This document shows positions 8,288 through 17,000 of a stretch of 64,000 nucleotides of DNA, in pieces. Source of the DNA: Methanomassiliicoccales archaeon (GTDB lineage: Archaea; Thermoplasmatota; Thermoplasmata; Methanomassiliicoccales; UBA472); NCBI GenBank assembly GCA_026394375.1, contig JAPKYJ010000027.1:1-64000 (forward strand), read 5' to 3'. Numbering within the stretch: the stretch's first letter is position 1; each line of letters starts with the position of its first letter. A model generated the notes under the pieces. It saw only the letters and a program-made list of their open reading frames with translations. It ran no database searches and had not been told where the DNA came from. The translations under genes and the position numbers were made by a program.

Positions 8288-9442
8288 GTGCTCACATTTG
8301 CCGTCGTGGAATCTAAAACGGAGGTTGAGGGCGACGGGTGCGCCAGCGCGGAGGACCCCCTCGCCTTCAGGAAGGAGGTGGCGGAACGCATCGCTCGCGA
8401 GGAAGCGATGCTGACCAAGGTGAGCCGGCCTCCGAGAGGCTTTTATCTGGCCAGCATCGTCACCTTCGCCCTCCTGACCATCATGATCTGCTTCTTTCTC
8501 CTCGATCCTCCAATCCTGCTTATCTGGCTGGTCATCGGCATCCTCCTCTATTCGTACAATTTCATCATCCTCCTCATACCCACCACCACCTCGAAGAAGA
8601 TAACGGCGAAAGCGCACCTGGACGTCGCCGGGCTGTACGATCAGTCCAAGGAGCTGGGGCAACACCTGATAACCAAGAACAAGAAGCTGGCGGTGGAGAT
8701 GGGGTTGACCGTCTTCCTGAGCGGGATGGTGCCCTTGGCACTCAGCTTCGGGGTCATCTTCGGGCTGGGCCTGGTCTTCGCCCTCTACTTCGGCTACGTG
8801 ACTCATTCTATCGGCAGCGACGTGGCTGGGGCCATGGTGCTCCAGATCCTCCTCATCTTCGGCTACTACATGCTCATCATCGTCCTCCGACCTCAAGCCC
8901 AGGGCATCACCAAGGTGGCCCGCTCATTCCGAGGCAAAGTGGGAAGAGCGCGGAACGAGGGACGATGGGCGCTCACCCTCATCGCGGTCATCATCGCCGG
9001 GGTGGTGAGCCTGATCACGATCCTTTTCTTCGGGGCGATCATCTTCCCGGGAAACACCTTGTTCAAGATCCTTTCTGATTTCGACGAGCTCGGATGGGTG
9101 AGGGTTCCAGGATTGATCGTCATGCTTGCCGTCCAGGTGGTCGTGATGCGACATTTCCAGGGCATAGCCAGCCGGATGATGGCCAAAGGACTGCTGCGCA
9201 TCCGAAGCCAGAGGCTGAGGAAAGAGGTCCTGGAGGAACTGGATCGCCGATTGGCTGGAATGAACGGTCCTGAGTTGGATAGCTGCCTCGTCGAGCTGGA
9301 CGAGATCAAAGTGCGATACTATTCGATAGCCATCTACGACATAGTGGAGCAGAACATCTTCGGCCGTTGGCCGATCTACTTGGTCACTCCCACCATGCGT
9401 TACGTCAAGGACGTGAACGCCCTAAAATACGTCGAGGTATGA
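8288..9442 (+). CDS. Multi-spanning membrane protein, unknown
   Basis: A 384-residue protein, GTG start with an AAGGAGA ribosome site just upstream. A charged cytoplasmic N-terminus (about 1-50) is followed by roughly six membrane segments: about 52-72, 75-98, 140-170, 182-200, 228-252 and 283-297. The last 85 residues are soluble and charged. The loop between segments 2 and 3 (KKITAKAHLDVAGLYDQSKELGQHLITKNKK) and the C-terminal part could face the cytoplasm. I recognise no transporter motif or named family. The gene is isolated, with the convergent phosphatase gene only 10 bases beyond its end. Confidence 0.75.
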   Translation: MLTFAVVESKTEVEGDGCASAEDPLAFRKEVAERIAREEAMLTKVSRPPRGFYLASIVTFALLTIMICFFLLDPPILLIWLVIGILLYSYNFIILLIPTTTSKKITAKAHLDVAGLYDQSKELGQHLITKNKKLAVEMGLTVFLSGMVPLALSFGVIFGLGLVFALYFGYVTHSIGSDVAGAMVLQILLIFGYYMLIIVLRPQAQGITKVARSFRGKVGRARNEGRWALTLIAVIIAGVVSLITILFFGAIIFPGNTLFKILSDFDELGWVRVPGLIVMLAVQVVVMRHFQGIASRMMAKGLLRIRSQRLRKEVLEELDRRLAGMNGPELDSCLVELDEIKVRYYSIAIYDIVEQNIFGRWPIYLVTPTMRYVKDVNALKYVEV

Positions 9443-9452
9443 GCGACGGAGC

Positions 9453-9830
9453 TCAATTCTTTCCGGACCCGAGCATCTCCACCCAATCCCAATAATAAGC
9501 GATCCGCGGCCGTTTTTCTTTGACGCGGGCGTAGGCGTCCCGGTAGCTCAGGCCGTACTTCTTGCTCACGTAGATCATGGCCAAGAAGAGGGTCCGGTCC
9601 TTTCCCTTGCGGCAGCGGATGAGGACTTTGGCGTCGAGGTCAGAAAGAGCCACGAGCATGTCCCCCGCCCGCAGCAGCTGCTCGATCCTTGGCGTGTGCT
9701 TGAGATCGCGGCCTCGGTCGAACAGCGTCCGGGCGTCGATGATCAGCTCAACGCCCTCCTCTTTCCTCCTGTGGACGGAGATGGCATCCATCCAACCTCC
9801 AACGGCCACGAAATCATCTATCCAGTCCAT
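9453..9830 (-). CDS. Dual-specificity/tyrosine phosphatase-like protein
   Basis: A 125-residue protein of the cysteine-dependent phosphatase type. The P-loop IRCRKGKDRT gives the C-x5-R signature (Cys73, Arg79) that makes the phosphocysteine intermediate. The usual His before the Cys is replaced by Arg, and the loop has two lysines. Small size and layout fit archaeal dual-specificity phosphatases, which act on phosphoproteins or small phosphorylated molecules; the substrate is unknown. It is convergent with the preceding membrane protein gene, with no obvious operon partner. Confidence 0.75.
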   Translation of the reverse strand: MDWIDDFVAVGGWMDAISVHRRKEEGVELIIDARTLFDRGRDLKHTPRIEQLLRAGDMLVALSDLDAKVLIRCRKGKDRTLFLAMIYVSKKYGLSYRDAYARVKEKRPRIAYYWDWVEMLGSGKN

Positions 9831-9962
9831 GCATGCCCTCCGCTTTCCTGACTCTAGGTAATGGACTAGGGAGGCGGATGGGTTTTAGGATGTTGGCTGA
9901 TGGCTCGGAGGAGCCGTCTCATGGAGCCGATCGACCTTGCTTGAACGTGCCAGGTCGAGAGC

Positions 9963-10358
9963 TCAAGCGATTTTGGTACCCGCCGTAGGACCCCACAGCG
10001 CATCGTATACCGCTTCGATCTTCACCACGACGGCCGCTTTCACGGGATTCTTGGGGTTCACGGCGTGCACCTGGGCCCTCAGGTCCTCGTGCACCTTGTC
10101 CCCCTTATGCACTTTGACGGAGCCCTTGATCTGGAACGATCTCTTTGTCTCCGAATCATAGCACAGGACGGAGATCTTCGGGTTCTCCTCCAGGTTCTTG
10201 GCCGTCTTGTAGAAGAAGTTGTCCGTTATCAACAGCGTCTCATCGTCCACGATCTTTAGCGAGCCGATGAAGACCACGTTCGGGGTCCCGTCCTTCGACG
10301 CTGTGGCGATGGGTATGGGCTTCTGCTTCTGCAATGTCTCCTTTACTTGAGTAGGCAT
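9963..10358 (-). CDS. FMN-binding split-barrel (PNPOx-like) protein
   Basis: About 131 residues with the pattern of the pyridoxamine-phosphate-oxidase-like split barrel: PIPIATASKDGTPNVVFIGSL (first strands with the flavin-phosphate region), LLITDNFFYKTAKNLEENPKI and a later strand SFQIKGSVKVHK. Such proteins bind FMN or F420 and act as small reductases; the cofactor here is unknown. The open frame begins at 10385 (TTG), but the ATG at 10358 (MPTQVKETL) fits the family start better and was chosen. Confidence 0.82.
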   Translation of the reverse strand: MPTQVKETLQKQKPIPIATASKDGTPNVVFIGSLKIVDDETLLITDNFFYKTAKNLEENPKISVLCYDSETKRSFQIKGSVKVHKGDKVHEDLRAQVHAVNPKNPVKAAVVVKIEAVYDALWGPTAGTKIA

Positions 10359-10612
10359 CTTGACCGTTTCGACCACCAAGCGCAATTAGAATCAACCCCG
10401 CTAATGAAGATGACGGTGCTCTGCAGGCGGCAGAAAGGCGAATATCGCTCTAGGTCGGCCTTCTGGCCTTCTCAACGACCTGCCTGTCCCGCCAGGATTC
10501 CACATGATGACCGGACATCATGAAGCGGCATACGATCGAGAAAAGGTCGGCTCCCGCCCTACGACGGCGGAAGCATGATGCCTTCCCCTGACATCCTCTT
10601 CGTGGGAATAAG

Positions 10613-11524
10613 ATGACGGCCAAGAAGATGCTGAAGGTGCTGGCGGACGGAGGATACCCGGCCAGGATAGTGCCTGTCTCCCGACTGGAAGATATCAAAC
10701 GGGACGTGGAAGGTCTGCGCGAACAGGGACTGTTGGACCCATTGCTGCACGAGACCTATCTGAAGGGTTACAGCTACCAGCCGCCGAAGGAGATGCCTGA
10801 TGCCAAGTACATCATCATACTCTCAGTGCCAAGGCCTCAGATCGAAGTGAGGTTCCACTGGAACGGGAGAGAGGTCAAGACCATCGTCCCTCCCACCTAC
10901 GCGAACACCCTGAACATCATCGCCAAGGCCAAGGAGACGCTGGAAAGGACCGTCGAGCACGGAGAAGGAAGATTCGTTCTGGCCCTGTTCCCGTACAAGA
11001 CCTTGGCCGTGCGCACTGGGCTCGCCTCCTACGGACGGAACAACATCAGTTACGTCGGGAAGCAAGGCAGCTTCCACCGCCTGACGGCTTTCTTCACAGA
11101 CCTCGAGCTGGGCGTGGATGACTGGGGAATGCGATCGGTCCTTCCCCGATGCACGAAATGCACCGCCTGCCTGAAGAGCTGCCCGACCAAGGCAATAGAC
11201 GAGGACCGCTTCCTCTTGCATGCGGAGAGATGCCTGACCTTCCTGAACGAGTTCCCATCGGACCGGTCTTTCCCCTCGTCCATCAAGCCTTCGATGCACA
11301 ACGCCATCGTCGGATGCATGCGGTGCCAGCATGTCTGTCCTTACAACAAAGAGGTTCGGGATTGGACCGTCAAGGGGGAGGATTTCTCAGAAGAGGAGAC
11401 GGGATATCTTCTGAAGGGCGAGTTCGTCGGCGACAAGGCCAAGGAGATGGAGGCCAAGCTCGGAAGGTCCGGGCTCGATCTCAGTGTGTTCCCCCGCAAC
11501 CTGAGAGCGTTGCTGGACGCCTGA
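10613..11524 (+). CDS. QueG-like double [4Fe-4S] protein
   Basis: A 303-residue protein similar to the epoxyqueuosine reductase/reductive-dehalogenase-like fold. The middle part has TGLASYGRNNISYVGKQGSF, which corresponds to the cobalamin-pocket motif of QueG. Two ferredoxin-type clusters follow: CTKCTACLKSCP (Cys180, 183, 186, 190) and CMRCQHVCP (Cys235, 238, 242) with Cys207 as a likely eighth ligand. Archaea generally make archaeosine rather than queuosine, so a different substrate is likely and the QueG name should not be transferred. It is a cytosolic redox enzyme, and no partner gene is adjacent. Confidence 0.8.
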   Translation: MTAKKMLKVLADGGYPARIVPVSRLEDIKRDVEGLREQGLLDPLLHETYLKGYSYQPPKEMPDAKYIIILSVPRPQIEVRFHWNGREVKTIVPPTYANTLNIIAKAKETLERTVEHGEGRFVLALFPYKTLAVRTGLASYGRNNISYVGKQGSFHRLTAFFTDLELGVDDWGMRSVLPRCTKCTACLKSCPTKAIDEDRFLLHAERCLTFLNEFPSDRSFPSSIKPSMHNAIVGCMRCQHVCPYNKEVRDWTVKGEDFSEEETGYLLKGEFVGDKAKEMEAKLGRSGLDLSVFPRNLRALLDA

Positions 11525-11709
11525 GGAGAGCCGCCATTGGGGATGCATTTACGACCATGGAGTGCATAGGTTCATATACTAGGATGCCGTCGGGTGGCTC
11601 ACTAGAATCGGTCCGTTCACTGTTTTCCTGAGAAGCATCACACGGAATCACAAGGGAAGAAGCGAAAGGCAGAGAAGCTAGAATAATTCACACGGAGGTG
11701 AACAATAGA

Positions 11710-11856
11710 ATGTACGACAGGGCACCCAGGGAAATGCACAAGGCCGTTTGCGCCGACTGCAAGAAGGAATGCGAAGTCCCCTTCAAGCCCACTGAGGGGC
11801 GACCAGTATATTGCCGCGACTGCTTCAGCAAGCACAAGCCGGCAAGGCGCTTCTAA
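11710..11856 (+). CDS. Small CxxC/CxxC zinc-ribbon protein
   Basis: A 48-residue protein preceded by an excellent ribosome site (GGAGGTGA, about 11694-11701). Two CxxC pairs (CADC at 14-17 and CRDC at 35-38) with a basic tail (KHKPARRF) form a typical zinc ribbon. Short proteins of this form (R/D-A-P-R-x-M then two knuckles ending RDCF) are common in archaea and bacteria and probably bind nucleic acid or ribosomes; the exact role is unknown. A T-rich terminator-like run follows 30 bases after the stop. Confidence 0.8.
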   Translation: MYDRAPREMHKAVCADCKKECEVPFKPTEGRPVYCRDCFSKHKPARRF

Positions 11857-11890
11857 AGGGACAGTGCTGCATAAAGCACAAATCCAATCC

Positions 11891-11912
11891 TTTTTTTCAT
11901 TTTTCTATTTTC
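11891..11912 (+). terminator. T-rich archaeal terminator
   Basis: Runs of 7, 5 and more T residues, interrupted by single bases, follow the zinc-ribbon gene. This is the usual form of an archaeal intrinsic terminator. Confidence 0.55.
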
Positions 11913-12025
11913 TCATGCACTCCTCGTAGCTGGTCGTATAGCTACTTCGCTTGGTTTGCAGGAGGAAGAATCCATATTCCCTTGTCTTCTAGTGTTCCAT
12001 TGCGGTGAAAGGCTCAGTGGAAACG

Positions 12026-12032
12026 CTTTAAT
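12026..12032 (+). promoter_or_regulatory. TATA-like box of the ABC-F gene
   Basis: CTTTAAT lies 22-28 bases before the GTG at 12054, which predicts a leaderless message. Confidence 0.45.
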
Positions 12033-12053
12033 CCGCGCGCATGATGGGTTGTC

Positions 12054-13847
12054 GTGCTCCTGTCCGCGAAAGGCATGACCAAGGCCTTCGGCGCCAAAGA
12101 GGTCCTCCGCAACGTGGACTTGGAGATCGAGGCAGGGGACCGCATCGGCCTGGTGGGTCCGAACGGCACAGGCAAAACCACGCTGCTCAAGATCCTTACG
12201 GGAGAGATCAAGCCGGACACCGGTGAGCTCACCGTCCGCACGGCGAAGATAGCATACCTTCCTCAGTTCCACGGATTGGACGATGAGACGTTGGACCAGG
12301 TTCTCAAGGACCCCTTCGCCCCGGCTGAATTGGCTCGGCTGGAAGAGCTGGAGCGGTTGATGTCCTCCGCCGGCGATGATCCGGAGGTCGATCTGAACGA
12401 GGTGGCCGCCGAGTACGCTCGCCTGCAGGAGGAGCTCACCTCCAAGAGAGGATACATCCAGGAAGAGAGGAAAGAGAAAGCCTTGGTCCGCTTGGGACTG
12501 ACCGACCGGCCCCAGGAGAGAAGGATCAACGAACTCAGTGGGGGCGAGGCGACCAGGGTCATGCTCGCCCGGGTCCTGGTGCAAGCGGACGAAGCGGAGA
12601 TGATGATCCTCGATGAACCGACAAGTCATCTGGACATCGAGACCACCGAATCGCTCGAGGACTTCCTGCGCCATTACCCCGGCGCGGTCCTGGTGGTCTC
12701 CCACGACCGCTATTTCCTGGACCGGGTGGTGAAGGAGATCTGGGACTTGGACTCAGGAACGCTGACGAAGTACCGGGGCAGCTACACGGAGTTCGCCAAG
12801 AAGAAGGAGCTGGAACTGGAGAAGCAGAGGATCGCCTACCACAAGAACCAGACGGAGAGGGAGAGGAATCTCAAGATCGCGGAGGAGCAGCACCTGCGCC
12901 TGAAGTATGCTACGACGCACAAGACCCGCTTGAAGATGGTCGACCGCATGGAGGAGGTCGATGCCCCTCGGAAAGAGAAGAAGCTGGACATCAGACTCCA
13001 GGCCGTGGCCAAGTCCGGCAAGAACGTCCTCACGGTCAAGGGATTCACGGTCAGAAGAGGAGGGAGGAGGGTCCTGGAGAACATCGACCTGGAGATCGTG
13101 CGGGGCGACCGGCTGGGCATCTTCGGTGCTAACGGATCTGGCAAAACGACGCTGCTTCTGGCATTGATAGGCGAGCTGGGCTTTGAGGGCGAATACTGGC
13201 TCGCTCCCGGCGCGCGGTGGGGCTACTTCGCCCAGGGACACGACGGCCTCGATTCGAACCTGACGCCGGAGCAGCAGCTGGAGCAGATGCTGAGCGAGGA
13301 GGAGAAGAGAAAGGCGAGGGGGATGTTGGCGCAGTTCCTCTTCACACCGCAGCAGGTCAAGACGCCGATCGCCAATCTGTCGGGGGGAGAGAGAGCGAAA
13401 GTGGCGCTGGCCATGCTCACCTCGGAGAAGAGCAACCTGCTCTTTCTGGACGAACCTACGAACTACCTCGACCTGCCTTCGAGGGAGGCGGTGGAACGAG
13501 CGCTCATAGGGTTCCCGGAGACGCTGGTCCTGGTCACGCACGACAGATATCTTCTTGATGTCGCATGCAATAAAGTGGCCGATCTTAGGAATGGCAGAAT
13601 GCGCCTGTTCAACGGCACCTACTCGGAGATGAAGAGGTCCTTGCCCCCCTCAGAGGTCATGGCCGAGGCGGGCATGTACCGGGTGGTGTCCGGATTCACC
13701 GACTGGGCCACGAGAACGAAGTATCGGCCGGGGGACAAGGTAGGCATCGCTCCCTCCGAGGTCGAGAGGTTCCGCTGGGCCCTGGACGCGGGAAAATTGA
13801 AGAAAGGGACGGGGAAAGAGCTGAAAAAGGTCCAGAGGAACATCTGA
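12054..13847 (+). CDS. ABC-F type ATPase
   Basis: A 597-residue soluble protein with two ABC ATPase domains and no membrane part. Domain 1 has Walker A GPNGTGKTT, signature LSGGEATR and Walker B LDEPTSHLD. Domain 2 has Walker A GANGSGKTT, LSGGERAK and LDEPTNYLD. Between them, at about 240-305, is the charged helical linker typical of ABC-F factors, which reaches into the ribosomal E site and regulates translation. ABC-F is a family assignment; whether it gives antibiotic protection or acts like EttA/Uup cannot be told. GTG start, with a TATA-like box 22 bases upstream. Confidence 0.93.
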   Translation: MLLSAKGMTKAFGAKEVLRNVDLEIEAGDRIGLVGPNGTGKTTLLKILTGEIKPDTGELTVRTAKIAYLPQFHGLDDETLDQVLKDPFAPAELARLEELERLMSSAGDDPEVDLNEVAAEYARLQEELTSKRGYIQEERKEKALVRLGLTDRPQERRINELSGGEATRVMLARVLVQADEAEMMILDEPTSHLDIETTESLEDFLRHYPGAVLVVSHDRYFLDRVVKEIWDLDSGTLTKYRGSYTEFAKKKELELEKQRIAYHKNQTERERNLKIAEEQHLRLKYATTHKTRLKMVDRMEEVDAPRKEKKLDIRLQAVAKSGKNVLTVKGFTVRRGGRRVLENIDLEIVRGDRLGIFGANGSGKTTLLLALIGELGFEGEYWLAPGARWGYFAQGHDGLDSNLTPEQQLEQMLSEEEKRKARGMLAQFLFTPQQVKTPIANLSGGERAKVALAMLTSEKSNLLFLDEPTNYLDLPSREAVERALIGFPETLVLVTHDRYLLDVACNKVADLRNGRMRLFNGTYSEMKRSLPPSEVMAEAGMYRVVSGFTDWATRTKYRPGDKVGIAPSEVERFRWALDAGKLKKGTGKELKKVQRNI

Positions 13848-13933
13848 ACCAAGCCATTGAAGGATGTCAGCGGAAGAGGAAGATAGAAGTTGAAGAACAA
13901 TGGAAATAGGTCTAATCTATACAGGCTGGAAAT

Positions 13934-14668
13934 ATGAATAAGTTTCACGAGATGCTACTGTATTTCATTCGAGGCGTACCAATGGACAGGGTTGTCAATC
14001 TAATGGGTATGAAATGGTACGTGCCACATGATTACGTCCTCCCTTTCGTAGGTAGGCTGACGATCCCCTTCGGTTTCTTGCCATTGTTTGAGGCAACGCA
14101 ACGTAATTGGATACGCCAGAACGTCCCTAAGGGGGGCGTGTTTGTGGACATCGGGGCGGCCTTCGGCCTCTATTCACACACCTTCGCTAACCATTTCGAT
14201 ATGGTCTATGCCATCGAGCCGCATCCAGTCAATCGCTTCATCCTCGGAGAGAACATCCGTTTGAACGGGCTGAACAACGTACAGGTCATACCCTATGCCA
14301 TATGGGATTCGCATACCGAGATTCGCCTCGGCCATCTAATCGAAAACGATTATTTCCGAGTGGGAATCCAGGAGAACCAAATCGAGGGCCTTCATACGTT
14401 CGATGAGGTACATATTCCAACGATAAGGCTCGACGACGTGTGCTTGGCTCCAGACTTTATCAAGATGGACATCGAAGGCGGAGAGTATATGGCCATAAGG
14501 GGAATGGAAGAGACACTCTCGACATATCGTCCTCTGCTTATGGTGGAGGTGCATGAGTTCCAGCACCCCGCTAAGGACTTCTTCGAAATAATGGGGGCAT
14601 TAGACTATCGTAGAATCTATTCTCATTGGACCAGTCACGTCTTCGCTCCGGACCGTGGACCGCAGTAG
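13934..14668 (+). CDS. FkbM-family SAM methyltransferase
   Basis: A 244-residue class I methyltransferase. Motif I VFVDIGAAFGLYS (about 71-83), followed by the acidic VYAIEPHP strand, binds SAM. The later PDFIKMDIEGGEYMAIRGM is the FkbM signature. FkbM enzymes usually O-methylate sugars or lipid/polyketide hydroxyls. The sequence is more AT-rich than flanking genes. Its 3' end lies on top of a truncated flavin-reductase pseudogene on the opposite strand, so the gene was probably brought in by recombination (inference). No glycan cluster is nearby. Confidence 0.85.
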   Translation: MNKFHEMLLYFIRGVPMDRVVNLMGMKWYVPHDYVLPFVGRLTIPFGFLPLFEATQRNWIRQNVPKGGVFVDIGAAFGLYSHTFANHFDMVYAIEPHPVNRFILGENIRLNGLNNVQVIPYAIWDSHTEIRLGHLIENDYFRVGIQENQIEGLHTFDEVHIPTIRLDDVCLAPDFIKMDIEGGEYMAIRGMEETLSTYRPLLMVEVHEFQHPAKDFFEIMGALDYRRIYSHWTSHVFAPDRGPQ

Positions 14669-14907
14669 TCGGTGGCCTGGGCCATGCTCGCACTGGGCAT
14701 GTTCACGCTGAAAGTGCCATTCTCCAGCATCCCGTCCTTCGTCCTCCGCTTCTTGCTTATCACCAGCCCGATCAGCGGCGGCTCGTTCTATATCATCGTC
14801 ACCCAGGCCAGGATACAGAAAGTCGCCTTGCCTTTCACGTTCGCTCCAACCAGGACTACCGGCATCGCCATCGGTGGCAGCTTCTTGCCCAGCTTCACCT
14901 TGCTCAT
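14635..14907 (-). pseudogene. Broken flavin-reductase-like (flavoredoxin) gene
   Basis: On the minus strand, the ATG at 14907 opens a frame whose start (MSKVKLGKKLPPMAMPVVLVG) and later parts (EPPLIGLVISKKR, ENGTFSVNMPSASM, TDYCG) closely follow the FMN-binding split-barrel flavin reductases. The frame is interrupted by TAG at 14788-14790 (codon 40). After TDYCG it diverges into eight unrelated codons and stops, exactly where the FkbM gene's 3' end begins. About half of the normal 170-190 residues is gone, so it is a dead fragment. Read-through of TAG as pyrrolysine would not rescue the missing C-terminal half. Confidence 0.75.
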
Positions 14908-15090
14908 GTTCCCCTCATCGAACTGATTCGTGCCCAGGCTTATCAGGCTTCACTTTCTCTTTGCTCCGATAGCTCCCAGGAGAGCGGTTGTGCTCCAGTT
15001 GGGGAGAGCGGAAGGAAAAGGCATTAATACTTGCGTGGTATGTCGTGGCATAGCACGGCTGACCGTGCAACCACAAAAAGGAGGTTGAAA

Positions 15091-15678
15091 ATGGCTGGAG
15101 CGAACCTTGAGCTATCGTCTTCGCAGACGAGCGTCCCGCATTCGAGCACCATCGCCACGCAGCATAGCGCTGCACTGGAACCGGGGACGTCGGAGTACTA
15201 TTCGCTCCAGCAGGCGGTCTTTGAGGCGGGCAAGATGTTCCTCGTGCATGGGGGCCGGGTGGTCGTTCTCCGCTGCGACGGCGGCAGATGGATCTCGCCG
15301 CTGATCCAGTGGGCCCGCGGCAATTGCCAGTTCATTGCGCTTGACGACACGCAAGAGAGCGTGGAGGAGTGCATCGACCGGCACAAAATGTGCGTCCACC
15401 TAGGATTCGTCGAAGCGGGGCAGATGGACCTGAACGAGCGGTTCCCTGAAACGACGAGCGTGCTCACCTTAGGCATTGAATCGATGAGCAGACTGCAAGA
15501 CGAGCGCAGAGGAGAGGTGCTGCGATCGATCCGCAGACATCTGGAACGAGGTGGCGGTTTCATCATGATGGAGCACGCCGACCGGGATTGGGAGACGGAA
15601 CTCAGGGAAGCGGGCTTTCATGAGATCAGGCGCATCTGGCGCCGCGGGACGTTCATAGCCTGGTTGGCACTTCGCTGA
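15091..15678 (+). CDS. Methyltransferase-like protein, degenerate SAM motif
   Basis: About 195 residues. The frame is open from 15031, but a strong AAAGGAGGTTG ribosome site places the start at ATG 15091. The order of secondary structure follows class I methyltransferases: a strand at VVVLRCDGG where motif I should be, an acidic strand end FIALDDTQESVEEC, then VLTLGIESMSRL and the GGGFIMMEHA loop. It recalls CmoA-type enzymes. Motif I lacks the usual glycine-rich loop, so SAM binding is uncertain. The substrate is unknown and there is no operon partner. Confidence 0.65.
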   Translation: MAGANLELSSSQTSVPHSSTIATQHSAALEPGTSEYYSLQQAVFEAGKMFLVHGGRVVVLRCDGGRWISPLIQWARGNCQFIALDDTQESVEECIDRHKMCVHLGFVEAGQMDLNERFPETTSVLTLGIESMSRLQDERRGEVLRSIRRHLERGGGFIMMEHADRDWETELREAGFHEIRRIWRRGTFIAWLALR

Positions 15679-15811
15679 ACTCGTCGAGGTTGCCTACGAC
15701 AAGGACGACGGTGTCGCCAGAAATGGCTGGCGTTGGAAACGCCCCCAAGCTTATGCCCTTCGCGCAGTTGCGTTCAACGGACCCGGCGCTTAATGCAACT
15801 GCCCGCCATGC

Positions 15812-16306
15812 CTAGAGCATCTGGTCCGTGGCCCTCAGGCTCAGAGTGTCGCAGATCTCCTCCACGAAACGCAAGAGATCCTCGCGGCCGCAGGCAACGG
15901 CGCCCTTGACCAAATAGGGTGAGAGATCGTGGTCCATCGCGCCGAGGTACGTAGCCAGGATGCATCCCGTCGCGCTCAACCCCTCGATGATGACGGTGTC
16001 GCATTTCTGCTTGAGCAGTATATCTGCCAGATTGGTTTTGTTGAAGGCGTTGGGGTAGTTCTTCGTCACCTTGATGTCGGAGTCCCGGACGTGGATGCCA
16101 TCCGCGAATTCGAACGATCTCGTTCCAGGCTCCGGGCCTTTCCCCTTGTCGGTATGGTAGATGAATATGATGGGCAACCCCTTCTCGCGGAAGATGCGGA
16201 TGCCTTCGTTGATCTCCTCCGCACGCATCTCCACGGACCTCTTCAGTTCGGGGCTCATCTCCAACCAGGCATTCTGGATGTCCACCACTAGCAACGCGGG
16301 CTTCAT
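15812..16306 (-). CDS. Isochorismatase-family cysteine hydrolase
   Basis: A 164-residue alpha/beta hydrolase of the nicotinamidase/isochorismatase superfamily. The catalytic triad is visible: Asp9 in LLVVDIQNAW, Lys82 in IKVTKNYPNAF and Cys115 in GLSATGCILATY. Such enzymes cleave amides (nicotinamide, N-carbamoyl compounds) or vinyl ethers. The metal-site His pattern of true nicotinamidases (D-x-H) is not evident, so the substrate is open. Single gene with a convergent neighbour. Confidence 0.85.
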   Translation of the reverse strand: MKPALLVVDIQNAWLEMSPELKRSVEMRAEEINEGIRIFREKGLPIIFIYHTDKGKGPEPGTRSFEFADGIHVRDSDIKVTKNYPNAFNKTNLADILLKQKCDTVIIEGLSATGCILATYLGAMDHDLSPYLVKGAVACGREDLLRFVEEICDTLSLRATDQML

Positions 16307-16499
16307 GTTCTCATCCTTTGGTAGGGGTGCAATTCCATTGGCAGATAATGAGGATTGGTGTCGCGCATGTCGAAGTGGTTCGATGGCTCGTCAGCCCCCT
16401 CCGCGCTCGTTCGTTCCGGGATAAGGCAGTGACCGCATCGCGACCACTAGTGCCCGCATCCCCCAAGTAACGTGACCAGAATAGGAGGGAACGAGGAAC

Positions 16500-16694
16500 A
16501 TGATATCCAATGCCCAGATCTACGAGAACAGCGAGATGAGAATGACGCTCCGACGCCTTGAGGACGACAGAAGCTGGAGGCTGTGTGTTTCGGCACGATC
16601 GCTCTTGAGCGGGAACGGAGGAACGATAAATGGCGCAGCGGATGCCTTTCACAAAGAGCCGGCTTGCTACCCGAACGAGGGGGTGAGATGGTGA
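16500..16694 (+). CDS. Possible small protein, unknown
   Basis: A 64-codon frame from ATG 16500, preceded by a purine-rich GGGAACGAGG stretch. The N-terminus (MISNAQIYENSEMRMTLRRL) looks gene-like; the rest is less so. Its stop overlaps the start of the next small frame by 7 bases, as in translationally coupled pairs. No family is recognised. Confidence 0.3.
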   Translation: MISNAQIYENSEMRMTLRRLEDDRSWRLCVSARSLLSGNGGTINGAADAFHKEPACYPNEGVRW

Positions 16695-16849
16695 GCGCCG
16701 CCAATCCCCTAATGGCGCTAACGGAACTGCTGGTAGCGGTGACCGTATTGATCACGCTCTGGCGATTCCTCAACTCCCCGGGAGTAGGAGGAACGGAGAG
16801 TGGGGAAGGAGAGCAACAGCACCCCGACGACTCAAGGAGCTCGGGCTAG
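16688..16849 (+). CDS. Possible small single-span membrane protein
   Basis: A 53-residue frame from ATG 16688 with a G-rich ribosome site just before it. Residues about 7-27 (PLMALTELLVAVTVLITLWRF) form one membrane helix, followed by an acidic soluble tail. It overlaps the stop of the preceding small frame. Function unknown. Confidence 0.4.
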   Translation: MVSAANPLMALTELLVAVTVLITLWRFLNSPGVGGTESGEGEQQHPDDSRSSG

Positions 16850-17000
16850 GGAACGCTGCTAGATGGCGATATCATCTCATGATTGGCGGCTTGAGGAGAA
16901 CGCCTGCAACTGAGCGGAGATTCTTTGATGCAGACCTTTTCCCGATTTCTCATTTCTTGATGGCGACATCTTGAAGCCGAGGAGCGCACAAGCTCGATGC

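Noticed and set aside
14635-14907. TAG read as pyrrolysine in the flavin-reductase frame
   Set aside because: The frame also lacks its C-terminal half, and TAG serves as an ordinary stop in several intact genes here (flavodoxin, arsC, purM, TadB-like).
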